64,000 bases of DNA from Artocarpus heterophyllus (lineage: Eukaryota > Streptophyta > Magnoliopsida > Rosales > Moraceae). Shown here piece by piece: positions 11,824 through 24,385 of the stretch. The notes beneath the pieces are model-generated. The model made no database searches. It saw only the letters and a program-made list of their open reading frames with translations, and was not told the DNA's origin. Each line of letters starts with the position of its first letter. Positions within the stretch are counted from its first letter, which is position 1. Position numbers and translations under genes: made by a program. The DNA is taken from NCBI GenBank assembly GCA_025403435.1, contig CM046353.1:19555875-19619874 (forward strand), given 5' to 3'.

Positions 11824-12931
11824 TTCACTGCGCTTTGATCAGGATCTCTTAACAATCGTCACCGTAGATATTTGACATGTACTTCAAGGTAATTTAAAAC
11901 TACCTCTGAACAGATCGGCTTGGCGATGTTGAATTAAAGCAGGTTTTTGTTTTGTCCCATGTAAGGAAATTAACATATGCCTATTGACTTGAGATGTCAG
12001 TCTCTTGTAGCTAGAATATATATTATAATGAGTTCTATGTTTAGCTTGAGAGAAATTAGATTTTTCAAGATCAACCTTTTAAGTGATTGACTTAATGTTC
12101 TTAAGCTTATCTTTATCTTTATCTTCATCTCTATATTTAAATGATAAATTTTATTTCAAACTTCTTTTGACTAATCAAGCTTGTTCCGGATAGATCATGC
12201 TACTTATTTGAGATTATTTGGCTCTAATACTTTGAAAAAATTGTTTTTTTTTTTCAACTCTTTAAAGACTTAGACTTACATCTTAAAAGGTCAACTTAAT
12301 AAACAGAGTGACTAAAGTTTATAAGCTTATGTTATCATTATATCTAAAATTTTGTGACCTAGGATTATTTTATCCTTTTACATAGCTTGCTTATAAGCAG
12401 AATGGTGAAGATTGACAAACATAAAAACTTAGCTAATATTCCTTCTTGTTTTTTTTAACGGTTGAGTGGTTTACTGAAGAAATGTTAGTTCGTTGTTAGT
12501 ATGGTTTTGTGCATGTAACTTTTTGGAACTTGTTCCGCTTGTAACTGGTTACTAATAACCTTCACATCAGTTCGTAATTTCTTATAATGTCGATCGATGT
12601 TTTTGTTTCTATTGACTATATATGGTCAGAATTTATTGTAATTGACCAGCTTTGTACTTTCCTTTTCTTTTTCTACTATTTGTTATTTGTGTACTAAAAT
12701 AAATTATTCAGATGTAGCTGTTCTTTTTTAAATAGAATTTACGTCCTTCTCCATCATAATTTACTAAAAAAAAGACTATATGATAAGAATTTTTTTTTTT
12801 CTTAACTGAATGGACGATGTGTCATTTGTTCAGAAGACAATTATCAGCTTTTTAACAATTGATGAACAGTGATAGTCCTGTTATTGATGTTTCATCTGTA
12901 CGCTATCATTTATATATGTATATATGCGTAC

Positions 12932-12967
<36 letters not shown>

Positions 12968-15405
12968 CGTATATAGATTGGTCCAGTGCTGTATAAGTGG
13001 GCTGGCCTGCACTATTAATTTGTTGGTGTTCCAAAGGAAGGAGACAGGCATGTACACGTGAAGATTAATTGGCGAAACTTCAGGAACACGGCAAACCATG
13101 GTAAATAAAACGAACCGTGTTCTACTATTTGACAGGCGTGTCTTTAGCAAAGAAAAGGAAAAAAAGAGTATACCTACGTGAGGGATCCAGAATTTAATCC
13201 GTACAAAAGAAATGAGAAACTAAAACGATCTTAGGACAAAATATAATGAATATCAAATCTATTCTCAAAGAAGTAGAGCTAACAGACATATATAATTGAC
13301 TATAGCATAACAATTAACATTTCACAAAAGTCATATACTACTACAAATCTCTTTGCAAATTTGATAACATAATATAAACTTACATATTTTAATAGACCGA
13401 TTTCAAAATATTGAATTCAGAAAGTCATAAGAAACCAATATTAATATCCATAGAAATTTGATAACAGAAACATAGATATGCAAAACAAACGGGCAATAAG
13501 GTAAGAAAAAGAAGTAGAAACTTTAGGATTTTTTTTACCGTAAGAAAGTTGCATATTTAAAGCAGATAATTCATAGATAGGATGTATTCCATTTTAAAAA
13601 ATAAAAAAATAACTGAGATGTACTCGTCATATCAGAAGAAACATTAGAGGAAAATAAGACAAAAACTATTATAGTCTCTAAAATTATAAAAAAATAAATA
13701 ATTAAGGAAAACAATCAAAGCATTATTGATAAGTTTTTTTAGTGACTTAATTAAACTTTTTTTAAACGGAAACATATGAATGGAGTAATTAAATTAATTT
13801 AGTCTATGAGGAAAAAATGATGTGGCCACGGCAAGTAGTTGCTCTTTATGCTTCAATGGGCCAGTTTTGGGCTTTAATTACTTGTCATGACTTTGAGTTG
13901 AAGAAAAATAAATACAACAATGCATATATGTAATTGATATACAATATATAACTTAAGGGAAAGATCGTGCCCCACTGGCCCCTTAATAAACCCGTCCATG
14001 CCTACGTGTGTCTTTATACGTAAATGCACTAGCTATTTTAGTATGTATTGAATTGACGTTGTAGGGAAAATGCTAAATTTTCTTACCTGCAAAGTAAGCT
14101 AGGAAGTTCTAACCTTCTTTTTTTTAGGTCCACTGCAAATACATTTGCGCACTGCATAGATTTTACTGCATTACTTTAAGGCACCCATAGACGGTAGACC
14201 CGCTAGTGGGAGTAGAAGTAGAGCCTCGTATATGTACAATGATGGCATCATCTGAAGACAGGTAGTATATATACTTTTTATATTCGAGCCATCCTATTTA
14301 ATCTGGCAGAGTTATAATTTTATTATTAATAAAATAATAAAATTCAGCTTAAAAAATTATTATATATTAAATTGAGATCATAGTTTTGTGAATACCAGAG
14401 TCATAATTTATAGGATCGAAAATATTTTTTTTTATATTTTTACTTTTTGGATGTGTACTTAGTGAAAGAATAATTTTAGTTTATGTGAAAGCACTTCTCT
14501 TTCATAGGTAAAAAAGATTAATACCTTTTTGTCCTGCCGCAAAGGAAACAAGGGAAATTATATGTATACGTGTACTCACTGCCGCTTCCTTTCTTATATA
14601 TATATATCCAGAAAAACCTATGTATGTGTTAGTATGGAATAGTGATTAAATTTAGGGTTATTTTGCCATTCTTCTTCTGTTGAAATATTTGTTGTTATAA
14701 CTTGCTTTTACAGAACAGCTGTAATAAGAAGTAAGTTTTGATAATTTGTTTCTCAAAATTATTGTGAATATGTATAATATGACTTATATGCATATATTTT
14801 ATTTTTAATTGATAAAAATACACATGTTTATAGTTTAATTTTTACCGAACATACTGACATGGTGTAGATTTTTGAACAATATAAAAGCAATCCCTAATGT
14901 CAATGCTAAAATAGGGGTGCCATTTGCACCTTAACGATGGCAAGCCCCCGGGCCCGTACTAATCAAGAAGATTGGCTTCATTTGCCATGCCGATGGCTTA
15001 GAAGGAGTTCGTAGAAAGCATGTGCAGAACCTATAAGAAACTAATATAACCGGATGTTCCATATAAAATAAATGGGCAATCTTGGATGGATCTTGTAGAT
15101 GATGACTTTTCTAAAGAACAAAGTCTTGAAGCAGATGATGAACCAGAAACTAACAATATATGCTTGCTCAGAAAACAAAAATTGTTGCTTCAGGTTTTTA
15201 GAAAAAAATTTACAAATCATAGATCTTAATATTATGGGAAAATAATTGAATGAAAATTCAAAGTAGTCAAGCTACATACGAGCTTAGAACTCTTAGTGGT
15301 AAGGGCTTTAAATAGAAAAAAGCTAACGTTTTTCTCCTAGTTCTTTGTTGTTTAATTTTTTTGGGGTGAATTTTCATAAATGCATATTTTAAGATTTATG
15401 TTTCA
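11824..15405. other. PTL 3' flank and intergenic DNA
   Basis: The DNA just after the stop is the presumed 3' UTR. I could not pick a polyadenylation site because there is no clear AATAAA within 300 bases. The rest is AT-rich with a TA repeat at 12937-12964 and no recognisable gene. A stretch at about 15000-15230 reads in one + frame as WMDLVDDDFSKEQSLEADDE and onward but is broken upstream. I do not recognise it, and it may be a decayed coding fragment or chance. Confidence 0.4.
12937..12964. repeat. (TA)14 microsatellite
   Basis: This is an uninterrupted TA dinucleotide run preceded by a TATATATG/CATATG-type imperfect stretch (12909-12936). Confidence 0.95.
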
Positions 15406-15410
15406 TAATG

Positions 15411-17569
15411 TGTCACGCCCCGGAGTACGGGAGGTGACGTGGCGGAATATTTAGATTAATTAAAAGAGAATTTAATTGAAACCAATGGTTTAAGAATCAA
15501 ATTAAATGAGAAATAAGAAGATTTCCGCCACATTTTTATAAAAGAATGTATGAATATTAAGCAAGTAATAAAAATTAATAAAGAACCGCGAGTATGGGTT
15601 CCACAACCCACAACTTGTGCACACACATGGTTCTGACAATATCATAAATACAATCACAGTCCAGATACAAATAAAGTTAAACTTTTACATGCCTTGATTA
15701 AATAGTACAAAAGATAAAATAATCCTCCTATTGCTCCTGGGTTCGGTCCGAAGAATCCTCTCCAAACCTAAATGAGAAACAGTTTTATAAAATAATTTAA
15801 GCGAGTGACAAGTGGGCTCAGTAGGACTATGTTTTATAAAATAATTTAATTTTAAGAAACAGTTCATTGTTAGGAGTACTCAAAAGAAAATTTAAACAAA
15901 TAAATAAATACATAATTTGAGTAGAGCCGTTCTGACACAGAACAGTCTACTTGTACAATCGAAAACACCATTTTTCTTTTACCTAAACAAACCATGATAT
16001 CACCACCGTGGTGGCCCAACTGGGTTTCGGGACCTGCCCCCAAGGTCGATCGCTACATGACCCGATCTCTGATATGACATCATGCCTATGTGTTTATTAT
16101 CATTATCATTCAAAACCCAATTACCGAGTGTTGTCAATTACATTCATTATGAAATTCATTTCAGATCACGGTATATTAAAATATAACCGATAAATTCATT
16201 TTCAAACAACCGTTGAAAACATTTTAATAGAAATCCTTGTCAAAGCCAAATCATTTCAAAACCAGGCTACCAAAGAAATAGGATAGAAGTCCTACCTCAA
16301 TACTCGTGCCAGTGTCCCACACCGTAATCCCGGTCCGCTATACGTTAGCTTCACGGAACCACGAACGATCCTAGATACAAACTAAGTCGATCAATATCTA
16401 GTTCGAAACATTCTATGTTACCAAACCATTTTATGATGTCCTAGTGTGCCATTTGTGCCTTTAAAATCATTCTATAAGGTTGGGATTTAAATCAGGGTTT
16501 AAAATAGTAAAAACGGGTAAAAATCACAAAATTTTCCATGCCTCGGTCGGCCTGTCGGACGCCCTGCTTCGGCCGGCCGAACTGCATAGTTCGGTCTGCC
16601 GGAAGCAAAGTTCGGTCGGCCGAACACTTCCCCAGGTTCGGCCTGCCGGTCGGAAGAACACCGGCCTGCCGATCATCACTCCGGCCTGCCGAACACACAG
16701 TTCGGCCAGCCGAACTGGAAAAATCCAGAAATCCCAGCCACAGGTTTCTCGATCCCTAAAATTCAAATCTTGATTCTAACCTGTTTTTCTCAAATCCCAG
16801 GCATGAAAAACAATCATAGTTGATAGAAAAACATACTAGAACATGTTTGAACTCATTTAAACAAGATTTAAACTCGAAATCCTAAAAAATCCAAAAATGA
16901 GAAAATGAGGAGAAAAATGAAAAATCTTGAATTCAATCCGTTTTTCTTCAATCTAAGCTTAGATTCTAGTTATTCTAAGTTCATTTAACTCAAGTCCATG
17001 GTTTTCTAAGCTTAAACAAACCTAGATTTCAAAAATGCACAAAATTGAAAATTTTGTAAAAAGTTTAGAAATTTCGAATCTAACCTCGAATCGAAGCTTC
17101 AATCCGCGTTCTCGGTTGCTAAATCACGTCCCCGAGCCTCCTCCTTGCTATCCCGAAGCTTGGATTCGAATTTGGTTTCAAAAATTTGAGAGAGAAATTT
17201 GAGAGAGAGAGGGCTGCCGAGAGAGAGATCAAGAGGAAGAGAGAGAGAGATGCGTGAGAGTGAGGAGAGAGAGAGAGAGAGAAAGGAAATAAATAGAGAA
17301 AATCGATGGGCGGTTTTACTGTACGAAAACCATGTGCTGCCCACGGTTTTGTAAAACGGAGTATTTTTAACATCTTACAAATTGTTGTGTTTTAAAACTC
17401 AAAACATCATTTTAAAACAATAAGAAATCATTTGGACACATCAGTTTAATAAAACAACCAAAATTTTAAAATCCAACCCAATAATCAAATTTATGTTAAA
17501 ACATTAATTATGGCACACTAATTCATCATTTATATTACATTAACATTAAATAAATTTCAGGGCGTTACA
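15411..17569 (-). repeat. Element A 3' LTR (left)
   Basis: It runs from TGTCACGCCCCGGAG to TTTCAGGGCGTTACA on the + strand. It contains the GC-rich palindromic repeat array (16548-16726) and a GA-rich stretch (17180-17285) just inside it. A 17-base piece TTTTATAAAATAATTTA occurs twice, near 15783 and 15832, where the partner LTR has it once. This indicates a local copying event after insertion. Confidence 0.93.
16548..16726. repeat. GC-rich palindromic repeat array in LTR
   Basis: The array holds about ten imperfect copies of TTCGGCCTGCCGAA and variants such as TTCGGCCGGCCGAAC, separated by short spacers. The unit is near-palindromic and rich in CpG, in sharp contrast to the AT-rich surroundings. 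Open frames on both strands here (RPAE-type peptides) arise because the repeat lacks stop codons. They are not genes. Confidence 0.85.
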
Positions 17570-17582
17570 ACTCTCCACCCCT
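17570..17582 (-). other. Polypurine tract of element A
   Basis: On the - strand it reads AGGGGTGGAGAGT immediately before the TGTAACGCCC start of the 3' LTR. This is the position and composition expected of the plus-strand primer of an LTR retrotransposon. Confidence 0.85.
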
Positions 17583-17617
17583 AAAAGAAATTTCGCACTC
17601 GAAATTTACAACTCACC

Positions 17618-17923
17618 TCAAAAACAAAACAAATGTGGATACAATTCCCGCATACTCGACTCTAGTTCCCAAGTGGCTTCATCAACCTCATGATGCTGCC
17701 ACACGACCTTTACCAACGGTATTTCACGACGACGCAAGCTAATCACTTTCCGGTCGATGATCTGAATCGGCACTTCTTCGTACGTCGTATCTTCCTGAAC
17801 CTGCACATCGCGAAACGAAACTATCTTGCCATGCTCAGGCGGACACTTCCTAAGCATCGACACATGGAATACATCGTGCACATGAGAAAGTTCGGGCGGA
17901 AGATGAAGCCGATAAGCGACCAA
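17618..17923 (-). pseudogene. Element A pol C-terminus with chromodomain-like tail
   Basis: This frame picks up pol after a frameshift near 17920. It starts with the end of the integrase region (SHVHDVFHVSMLRKC) and continues to a chromodomain-like segment (YEEVPIQIIDRKVISLRRRE, then a VKVVW and ATWE pattern) ending PHLFCF and a stop at 17618-17620. In chromoviruses this tail targets integration to particular chromatin. That function is family knowledge. It is separated by a single frameshift from the frame at 17821-19485. Confidence 0.82.
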
Positions 17924-19485
17924 CCAACACGCTGAGTGATCTCGAATGGCCCAATATACCTCGGCGCGAGCTTTCCACTCACTCCGAACCGCATAGTTCC
18001 CTTACGAGGTGATACCCTCAAGAGAACGAAATCCCCAACTGCGAACTCTAAGGGTCTACGTCTTCTATCTGCGTAGCTCTTCTGCCGACTCTGAGCTGCC
18101 TTCAACCGATCTCGAATCACCGCGACTTTCTCATTGCTATCACGAATCTCATCCGGCCCAAGAATAACTCTATCTTCCGGCTCGGCCCAACACACAGGTG
18201 ACCGACACGGTTGCCCATACAACGCCTCAAATGGTGCCATACCGATACTCGCCTGATAACTATTGTTGTACGCGAACTCCGCCAAATGCAAACATTGCTT
18301 CCAATTCCCGTCGAAGTCCAACGCACAAGCACGCAACATATCCTCGAGAACCTGAATAACCCGCTCAGACTTCCCATCAGTCTGAGGATGAAACACCGTA
18401 CTGAAGTTCAAATCCATACCTAAAGCCTCCTGAAAACTCCTCCAGTACTTAGCATTAAACCTGGTGTCTCGATCAGAGGTGATGGACAAAGGAACTCCAT
18501 GCAACCTCACAATGTTCTGCATATACAACTCCCCGAGAACCTTCCTAGAACACGTCGACCTAAACGGAATGAAATGCGCCGATTTCGACAACCTGTCGAC
18601 CACAACCCAAACTGCATCGTGCCGCTGCTCCGTCCTCGGCAAACCTGTGAGAAAATCCATCGTCACATGCTCCCATTTCCACCCTGGAATAGGAAGCGGC
18701 TGAAGCTGACCTGCAGGCTTCTGATGCTCGACTTTTACCTGGAGACACGTCGAACACTTGGCCACGTACTCACGAACATCTTTCTTCATGCCTCTCCACC
18801 AATACTGCCTCTTCAAATCACGATACATCTTGGTGCTCCTCGGATGAATAGCGAACTGAAACCTATGGGCTTCTTCTAGAACGGCTTTCGTCACCTCGGC
18901 GATAACTGGAACTGCAAGACGCTCCCAAAAGTACAACAATCCATCTGCATGCATGCTCCATTCCTCGAACTGCTCCCCGTTCTGAATCCGTGACCAAATC
19001 CCCTGCAAATGCCGATCCTGCCATTGATTTTGCTTCACCATCCGAGCAAGAGCTGGAGTCGCTTCCACGTGATATAATGAAACTCGATCACAGACTTCAC
19101 GATACAGTAGCCGATACTCACTCACTGTCGCATCCCTGCTCCAGTCCTCAAAAATCAAACAAGCAAGAATCCCTGAAGACTTCCTGCTAAGCCCATCCGC
19201 GACCACATTAGCTTTCCCGGGATGATACTGCAACGTAAAATCATAATCCTCCATGTACTCTACCCGTCTGCGCTGCCTCAAATTGAGATCCCTCTGAGTG
19301 AACAAATACCTCAAACTCTTGTGATCGGAGAAGACCTGAAACGATGCTCCATACAAGTAACACCTCCAAATCTTCAGCACGTAAATCACCGCCGCAAGCT
19401 CTAAATCATGAGTAGGATAATTCCGCTCGTGAGGTCGTAGCTGTCTCGATCCGAATGCAACCACACGTCCAAGCTGCATCAGCAC
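17821..19485 (-). pseudogene. Element A RNase H (rest) and integrase frame
   Basis: The 554-codon frame begins inside RNase H ([20 protein letters not shown], then [10 protein letters not shown]). It continues through the integrase zinc finger (HRFQFAIHPRSTKMYRD with CSTC) and the catalytic core with all three acidic residues visible: MDFLTGL, SDRDTRF and the Glu of DGKSERVIQ. The last residues, after QRVG, are out of frame relative to element B and the chromodomain frame. The upstream RNase H start is cut off by a stop and a one-base insertion near 19527-19575. The first Met is not a real start; this is part of one polyprotein. Confidence 0.88.
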
Positions 19486-19540
19486 GCATCCAAGTCCGCG
19501 CCCTGAAGCATCCGCATAAACCTCTTATGGCTCATCACTG

Positions 19541-21100
19541 CTAGGAATAACCAACACTGGAGCTGAAGTCAACCAGGTTCTTCAATTCCTGAAAAGCAAG
19601 CACACAATCATCATTCCACTCAAACCTGACATTTTTCTTGATCAATTTCGTCAACGGAGCTGCAATCTTCGAAGAATCCTTTACAAATTTCCTGTAATAT
19701 CCAGCAAGACCTAAGAAGCTGCGAATCTCCGCTACATTCCTTGGTCGTTCCCATACCAATATAGCTTCAATCTTGGACGGATCCACTGAAATACCATGCT
19801 CCGAGATAACATGACCCAGAAACTTGACCTTAGTCAACCAAAACTCACACTTTTCCCTCTTAGCATACAACTGGTGCTCCCGCAGAGTCTGAAGCACGAT
19901 CCGAAGATGCTGCTCATGCTCCTCCCAAGTCTTAGAATACACAAGAATATCATCGATGAACACGATCACAAACTGATCCAGATACGGCCTAAATATCTTG
20001 TTCATCAGATCCATAAAAGCTGCCGGAGCATTCGTTAACCCAAATGACATAACCAAAAACTCAAAGTGCCCATACCGAGTCCTAAAAGCTGTCTTGGGAA
20101 TATCCTCTTCCTTGATCCTGAGCTGATGATAACCTGACCGCAAATCAATCTTCGAGAAGTACCGCGAACCTCCCAACTGATCAAAGAACTCATCAATCCT
20201 TGACAAGGGATACTTGTTCTTCACCGTAACACGATTCAACTGTCGATAATCCACACATAACCTGAGAGTCCCATCGTGCTTCTTAGCGAACAAAACTGGT
20301 GCTCCCCACGGAGATGTGCTGTTCCGAATATACCCCTTATCAGCAAGCTCCTGAAGTTGCTTCCTCAATTCCTTCATTTCTGCCGGCGCCATCCGATAAG
20401 GTGCCATAGAAATCGGTGATGTCCCTGGAAACAACTCGATACCAAACTCAATCTCCCGATGCGGTGGTAATCCTGGCAACTCGTCGGGGAAGATATCCTC
20501 GAACTCATCAACCACCGGAATCGCTACACTGCTACTCGAAACATAGGGCTCGCAATCTAGATTGGCAAGAAGAGCACAACAACCTAGATTCCTTCGTCCT
20601 CCTAGACACGACTTTATAAGACGCTCACTCATTAACCAATCACCACCACCCTGGTAAGTGATCGTCGTCCCCCTATCAGACACTAGGGTCACTTTTCTAA
20701 GTTGGCAGTCCACTACTGCATTATACCTGGACAACCAGTCCATCCCTAGAATCACATCATAAGAACTCATGGGGAGTATAATCAAATCACTTTTCAAAAT
20801 CTCATCCCCAATCTTTATTTTGCAGGATTTACACATACAATTTACACACACCCGCCCCAAGGGAGAAGTTATAACTAGGGGTTCATTAAACTCTTCTATC
20901 TCTAATCCCAAGGCATGTACAAAGGAACTCGAAATGAGAGAATGAGAGGCACCGGTATCGAATAAAACACGAGCTAAAGATCTGGAAACCAAGATCATAC
21001 CGTCAACAACCGCGTTACCAGTATGAGAATCTTGACCCTCCAGATGCCATTGTATGAACCAGCACTGGCGCCTTCCCTTTTCCTCTACCGACATTGCTGG
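19541..21100 (-). pseudogene. Element A protease and reverse transcriptase
   Basis: The frame contains the aspartic protease motif [13 protein letters not shown] and then RT with [37 protein letters not shown] and the active-site box [12 protein letters not shown]. It runs on into [20 protein letters not shown] and the RT-RNase H connection. An extra A (CCAGG versus CCGG in element B) near 19575 shifts the frame just before RNase H. The open frame extends further upstream to 21574, but that part is out of frame with gag and reads as a shadow of it. Element B has an open version of the same region. Confidence 0.9.
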
Positions 21101-21293
21101 GTCCTGGATTACTCGACCGATACTGATGAGATGGAGAAGACTGCACACTACCTGTACTCGGCGCTCGATACTGAGGAACACTGCGCTAAAAATACTGCGG
21201 CTGTTGTCCTCGTGCCGGATATGAGAATTGCTGAGGAGAGAACTGCGGATACTGCAACTGCGGGTACTACGGAGGCGGAGGTAGAGTCTGAGG

Positions 21294-22211
21294 CTAAGGC
21301 TGAGACGAACGACTGGCATCCTCCCCGGTTTGAGATCCAAGACGAGCACTCCTGGTCGGGCAATTCCTCTTGATGTGTTCGGGTTGCTGACAGAAATGAC
21401 AATGAAAGCTGTAGGGATTGCTGCGCCCGCTGCCAGACGAACTGCTGCTACCACTGGTCGCACCGCCTTGCTTGCCTTTCCCCAGAACTGGACGACTACT
21501 GGTGCTCTTCCTGCCACTCCTCTGCGGTCCTCCTGAAGCCTTGGCTCGGTCCTCGCAATACTGCACATAATCATTCTCCACGGAGATCACCGACGACACA
21601 AGCTCTCCAAAACTCCTAAGCCGTAGAGCAACCAACTGCCGCCGAATAGGAGCCTTGAGCCCTTCCTGAAACTTAATGCACTTTTCACGCTCTGATGCCT
21701 CCGCTGATAGAGCAAACCTAGCCAACTCATTAAACTTTGCCACATATTCCTGAACTGACAGATCACCTTGCTGCAATCTATAAAACTCAGCTGCCTTCTA
21801 ATCTCTATACCCCTGCGAAAAATACCGATCATAGAAAAGCTCCTCGAACCTGTCCCAACTGATATCGCCACCGCGCTCCAGACGCTTAGTTTGTTTCCAC
21901 CAAGTGTTAGCGCCACCCTCGAGCTTATACGCCGTGAACTCCACACGATACTCCTCAGGCACACCAAGGGTATCCAAATGCTTCAAGATCGAATCCAGCC
22001 AATACTCTGCCAACTGCGGATCCCCATTGCCATCAAAAGTCAGAATAGACGCCCGCCGGAATTCCTTAAAATATGCATGCCGACTACCAACATCAGAATC
22101 CCTCGGTCTAGCCCTGGCTTCCATTTGCCGAAAAGCCACAAACATAGACCTCATCATGCTTTCATCGTTCCCGAACTCGGTGTCAGCTATCGAACGACGT
22201 CTAGGTGCCAT
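21294..22211 (-). pseudogene. Element A gag
   Basis: From the ATG at 22211, the frame gives MAPRRRSIADTEFGNDESMM, then a capsid-type region (ILTFDGNGDPQLAEYWLDSI; WWKQTKRLERGG) and a nucleocapsid knuckle [14 protein letters not shown] of CX2CX4HX4C form near 21361-21405. One TAG at about 21798 replaces the Gln codon found in element B (RDQKAAEF), a C-to-T change. Otherwise the 306-codon frame is open. The Gly usual before the knuckle His is Glu here. Gag would form the particle and bind the element RNA. Confidence 0.9.
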
Positions 22212-22301
22212 TCTCTCACTTCTGAAAACAAAATTTGGACTGTTAGAGGTATTTCATTGTCAAACCTATGTGTGCACAATTCCCAAGGTTCATAACCTTG
22301 A

Positions 22302-22313
22302 GCTCTGATACCA
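22302..22313 (-). other. Primer binding site of element A (initiator tRNA-Met type)
   Basis: The - strand sequence TGGTATCAGAGC lies three bases inside the element's 5' LTR (right LTR). This is the standard complement of the 3' end of plant initiator tRNA-Met and it fixes the element's direction. Confidence 0.95.
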
Positions 22314-22316
22314 TTC

Positions 22317-24380
22317 TGTCACGCCCTGGAGTACGGGAGGTGACGTGACAGAATATTTAGATTAATTAAAAGAGAATTTAATTGAAACCAATGGTTTAAG
22401 AATCAAATTAAATGAGAAATAAGAAGATTTCTACCTGCATTTTTATAAAAGAATGTATGAATATTAAGCGAGTAATAAAAATTAATTAAGAACCACGAGT
22501 ATGGGTTCCACAACCCACAACTTGTGCACACACATGGTTCCGACAATATCATAAATACAGTCACAGTCCAGATACAAATAAAGTTAAACTTTTACATGCC
22601 TTGATTAAATAGTACAAAAGATAAAATAATCCTCCTATTGCTCCTGGGTTCGGTCCGAAGAATCCTCTCCAAACCTAAATGGGAAACCACTTAGAGGGGG
22701 GGAAAATTTAAAACAGTAAAACGTGAGCGAAAGGCTCAGTAGGACTATGTTTTATAAAATAATTTAATTTTAAGAAACAGTTCATTGTTAGGAGTACTCA
22801 AAAGAAAATTTAAATAATAAATAAATAAATACATAACTTGAGTAGAACCGTTCTGACACAGAACAGTCTACTCGTACAATCGAAAACACCATTTTTCTTT
22901 TACCTAGACAAACCATGATATCACCACGGTAGTGGCCCAGCTGGGTTTTGGGACCTGCCCCCAAGGTCGATCGCTATACGACCCGATCTCTGATATGGCA
23001 TCATGCTTATGTGTTTATTATAATTATCATTTAAAACCCAATTACCGAGTGTTGTCAATTACATTCATTATGAAATTCATTTCAGATCACGGTATATTAA
23101 AATATAACCGATAAATTCATTTTCAAACAACCGTTGAAAACATTTTAATAGAAATCCTTGTCAAAGCCAAATCATTTCAAAACCAGGCTACCAAAGAAAT
23201 AGGATAGAAGTCCTACCTCAATACTCGTGCTGGTGTCCCACACCGTAATCTCGATCCGCTATACGTTAGCTCCACGAAACCACGAACGATCCTAGATACA
23301 AACTAAGTTGATCAATATCTAGTTCGAAACATTCTATGTTACCAAACCATTTTATGATGTCCTAGTGTGCCATTTGTGCCTTTAAAATCATTCTATAAGG
23401 TTGGGATTTAAATCAGGGTTCAAAATAGTAAAAACGGGTAAAAATCACAAAATTTTCCATGCCTCGGTCGGCCTACCGGACGCCCTGCTTCGGCCGGCCG
23501 AACTGCACAGTTCGGCCTGCCGATCGGAAGAACACCGGCCTGCCGAACTGGGAAAATCCAGAAATCCCAGCCACGGGTTTCTCGATCCCCAAAATTCAAA
23601 TCTTGATTCTAACCTGTTTTTCTCAAATCCCAGGCATGAAAAACAATCATAGTTGATAGAAAAGCATACTAGAACATGTTTGAACTCATTTAAACAAGAT
23701 TTAAACTCGAAATCCTCAAAAATCCAAAAATGAGAAAATGAGGAGAAAAATGAAAAATCTTGAATTCAATCCGTTTTTCTTCAATCTAAGCTTAGATTCT
23801 AGTTATTCTAAGTTCATTTAACTCAAATCCACGGTTTTCTAAGCTTAAACAACCTAGATTTCAAAAATGCACAAAATTGAAAATTTTGTAAAAAGTTTAG
23901 AAATTTCGAATCTAACCTCGAATCGAAGCTTCAATCCGCGTTCTCGGTTGCTAAATCACGTCCCTGAGCCTCCTCCTTGCTATCCCGAAGCTTGGATTCG
24001 AATTTGGTTTCAAAAATTTGAGAGAGAAATTTGAGAGAGAGAGGGCTGCCGAGAGAGAGAGATGCGTGAGAGTGAGGAGAGAGAGAGAGAGAGAAAGGAA
24101 ATAAATAGAGAAAATCGGTGAGCGATTTTACTGTACGAAAACCATGTGCCGCCCACGGTTTTGTAAAACGGAGTATTTTAACATCTTACAAATTGTTGTG
24201 TTTTAAAACTCAAAACATCATTTTAAAACAATAAGAAATCATTTGGACACATCAGTTTAATAAAACAACCAAAATTTCAAAATCCAACCCAATAATCAAA
24301 TTTATGTTAAAACATTAATTATGGCATACTAATTCATCATTTATATTACATTAACATTAAATAAATTTCAGGACGTTACA
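22317..24380 (-). repeat. Element A 5' LTR (right)
   Basis: It pairs with the left LTR from TGTCACGCCCTGG to GGACGTTACA. It is 95 bp shorter, largely because the palindromic array (23461-23558) has lost about half its units and the GA-rich stretch has lost a block. In the first 250 bases I counted about a dozen differences from its partner, so the insertion is not recent. Both ends are intact. Confidence 0.92.
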
Positions 24381-24385
24381 TAATG

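Larger units (their letters stand above)
15411..24380 (-). mobile_element. Retrotransposon A: full-length Ty3/gypsy chromovirus (Tekay-like)
   Basis: The 8970-bp element is flanked by the perfect 5-bp target duplication TAATG (15406-15410 and 24381-24385). The ends are TG...CA on either strand. LTRs of 2159 and 2064 bp surround gag and pol, which are read on the - strand. The PBS lies next to the right LTR (the element's 5' LTR) and the polypurine tract next to the left LTR. Domain order is gag, protease, RT, RNase H, integrase, chromodomain-like tail. That order, together with long LTRs, fits the Tekay/Del chromovirus group. Several stops and frameshifts show that it is dead. It is the same family and orientation as element B at 30077-39124. 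Confidence 0.93.

Noticed and set aside
16480..16773. Overlapping open frames on both strands rich in RPAE and similar peptides (also at 23401-23656, 31152-31479, 38109-38327)
   Set aside because: They follow the GC-rich LTR repeat, which has no stop codons in several frames. The peptides are repeat translations with no domain.
18117..18879. Several frames on both strands inside element A pol, and their equivalents at 32770-33532
   Set aside because: All lie over the integrase reading frame and are shadows.
21148..21402. Ser/Ala-rich frame on the - strand in element A (and 35831-36046 in B)
   Set aside because: It overlaps the gag end and the gag-protease linker in a different frame. It has no knuckle or other motif.
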